This document shows positions 63,644 through 64,000 of a stretch of 64,000 nucleotides of DNA, piece after piece. The notes below the pieces were generated by a model, which saw only the letters and a program-made list of their open reading frames with translations, was not told where the DNA came from and made no database searches. How positions within the stretch are numbered: the stretch's first letter is position 1; each line of letters starts with the position of its first letter. This stretch comes from Adiantum capillus-veneris. Its lineage: Eukaryota > Streptophyta > Polypodiopsida > Polypodiales > Pteridaceae. The stretch spans positions 155,042,045 to 155,106,044 of the forward strand of contig CM043950.1 in the NCBI GenBank assembly GCA_014529385.2, written 5' to 3'. Both the position numbers and the translations under genes were made by a program.

Positions 63644-64000
63644 CTAGAAGTCGGTGATGCCCAATTTCCGTCGTGGGCTGGATGGCCTCTTGCTAGTTTC
63701 TCCTCTCATGCTTCTCTCATCATCTGATTGTGTAGCTTTCTCCCTCCTAGCTCTTTTCACAGTCATGGCTTCAAGTGGTTCTAAAAAGGTTACCTTCTCC
63801 TTACCCTTGTCCCTCTCCTTTGCTCTGGGTGGATCCACTACTATGGCTTTTCCTTTTTCTTCTAGCCTTATGATGTTTACAGGGCGATCAGGTGGTGGGG
63901 CTGGTGGAAGAGGTGGAATGGATGCTTGTAGTGGTGTCTGGGGTGGACGTAGAATTTGTGTTGGTGGGGTTGGTGCTCGGGGTGGGGGTGTTCTTTCTCT
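63644..64000 (-). CDS. G3 gag C-terminal/linker region, partial, one TAG before protease
   Basis: In the same frame as the protease ORF and open to the window edge: Pro-rich, then a charged segment (DPPRAKERDKGKEKVTFLEP, KRARREKATQSDDERSMRGE) and SSPRRKLGITDF, TAG, LGESSKPYDLTLDVAEQG. Low-complexity charged linkers between the zinc knuckle and protease also occur in G2 (KRGRGKGKEKEG). The gag capsid would lie to the right of the window. Confidence 0.75.
   Translation of the reverse strand, partial: RERTPPPRAPTPPTQILRPPQTPLQASIPPLPPAPPPDRPVNIIRLEEKGKAIVVDPPRAKERDKGKEKVTFLEPLEAMTVKRARREKATQSDDERSMRGETSKRPSSPRRKLGITDF

Larger units (their letters stand above)
57966..64000 (-). mobile_element. 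G3: Tat-type Ty3/gypsy retrotransposon, minus strand, best-preserved, runs off the window
   Basis: Reading right to left: gag/linker (64000-63647), protease-RT-RNase H (63610-61379), second RNase H-integrase (61385-59592), polypurine tract (59490-59481), 3' LTR (59480-57966). AAGTG at 57961-57965 is the expected target duplication; its partner is outside. Only one nonsense codon and one frame change are seen in about 4.4 kb of coding sequence, so G3 is younger than its host G2. Confidence 0.93.

Noticed and set aside
1-64000. tRNA, rRNA or organellar DNA
   Set aside because: No cloverleaf or rRNA signature was noticed; primer sites resemble tRNA 3' ends only over 10-18 bases.

Overview
This window looks like nuclear DNA of a land plant with a large, repeat-rich genome. 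The evidence is plant-type LTR retrotransposons throughout: Ty1/copia elements primed by initiator tRNA-Met (TGGTATCAGA), Ty3/gypsy elements with a second RNase H (the Tat-type arrangement), an element with a tRNA-Asp-like primer site, hAT and CACTA-like DNA transposons, and no bacterial operons, rRNA or tRNA genes. The species cannot be decided from the sequence; a fern, lycophyte or gymnosperm would fit as well as an angiosperm. I see no convincing single-copy host gene. Nearly every ORF above about 150 codons belongs to a mobile element, and most are broken.

Layout. 1-3616: copia remnant on the minus strand (C1) with its 5' end (PBS and short LTR) at 3431-3616. 5197-5549: degenerate LTR. 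6770-7475: dispersed repeat, with a relative at 50745-51510. 7560-9150: tandemly duplicated hAT transposase tail. 10379-33206: a complete nested structure. The outer element T1 (tRNA-Asp-like PBS, 535/559 bp LTRs, perfect TGAAG target duplication) has gag, zinc knuckles and protease but no recognisable reverse transcriptase. Copia element C2 (13392-18542, GTGCT duplication, two 227 bp LTRs) sits in its gag, and a Tat-type gypsy element G1 (about 23.2-30.9 kb) in its 3' part. A 1.32 kb CACTA-like element (25142-26462) lies inside the 5' LTR of G1. T1 itself appears to have landed in an old DUF4283/LINE-like remnant.

33.2-43.4 kb: a graveyard of gypsy fragments on both strands (RNase H/integrase at 34.2-35.9 kb, RT at 38.4-38.9 kb, integrase plus a coiled-coil accessory ORF at 39.6-41.3 kb, unknown minus-strand ORFs at 42.1-43.4 kb). 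43433-45857: a long LTR (S). 45.9-48.9 kb: a broken minus-strand accessory protein. About 52.0-57.96 kb: gypsy element G2 (long LTR, PBS, leader ORFs, gag, protease, RT), interrupted at 57965 by gypsy element G3 on the minus strand (57966 to beyond 64000). G3 is the best-preserved autonomous element, with near-intact protease-RT-RNase H and RNase H-integrase frames.

How the parts work together. In G1, G2 and G3 the order is PBS - leader - gag - protease - RT - degenerate RNase H - second RNase H - integrase - LTR. The most interesting unexplained item is a pair of small ORFs between PBS and gag in G1 and G2. The two ORFs of a pair resemble each other and are conserved between the two diverged elements, each ending in a Y-(D/E)-x-x-(F/L)-D-V-x-(V/I)-(F/L) motif. 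All divergence statements are by-eye comparisons.
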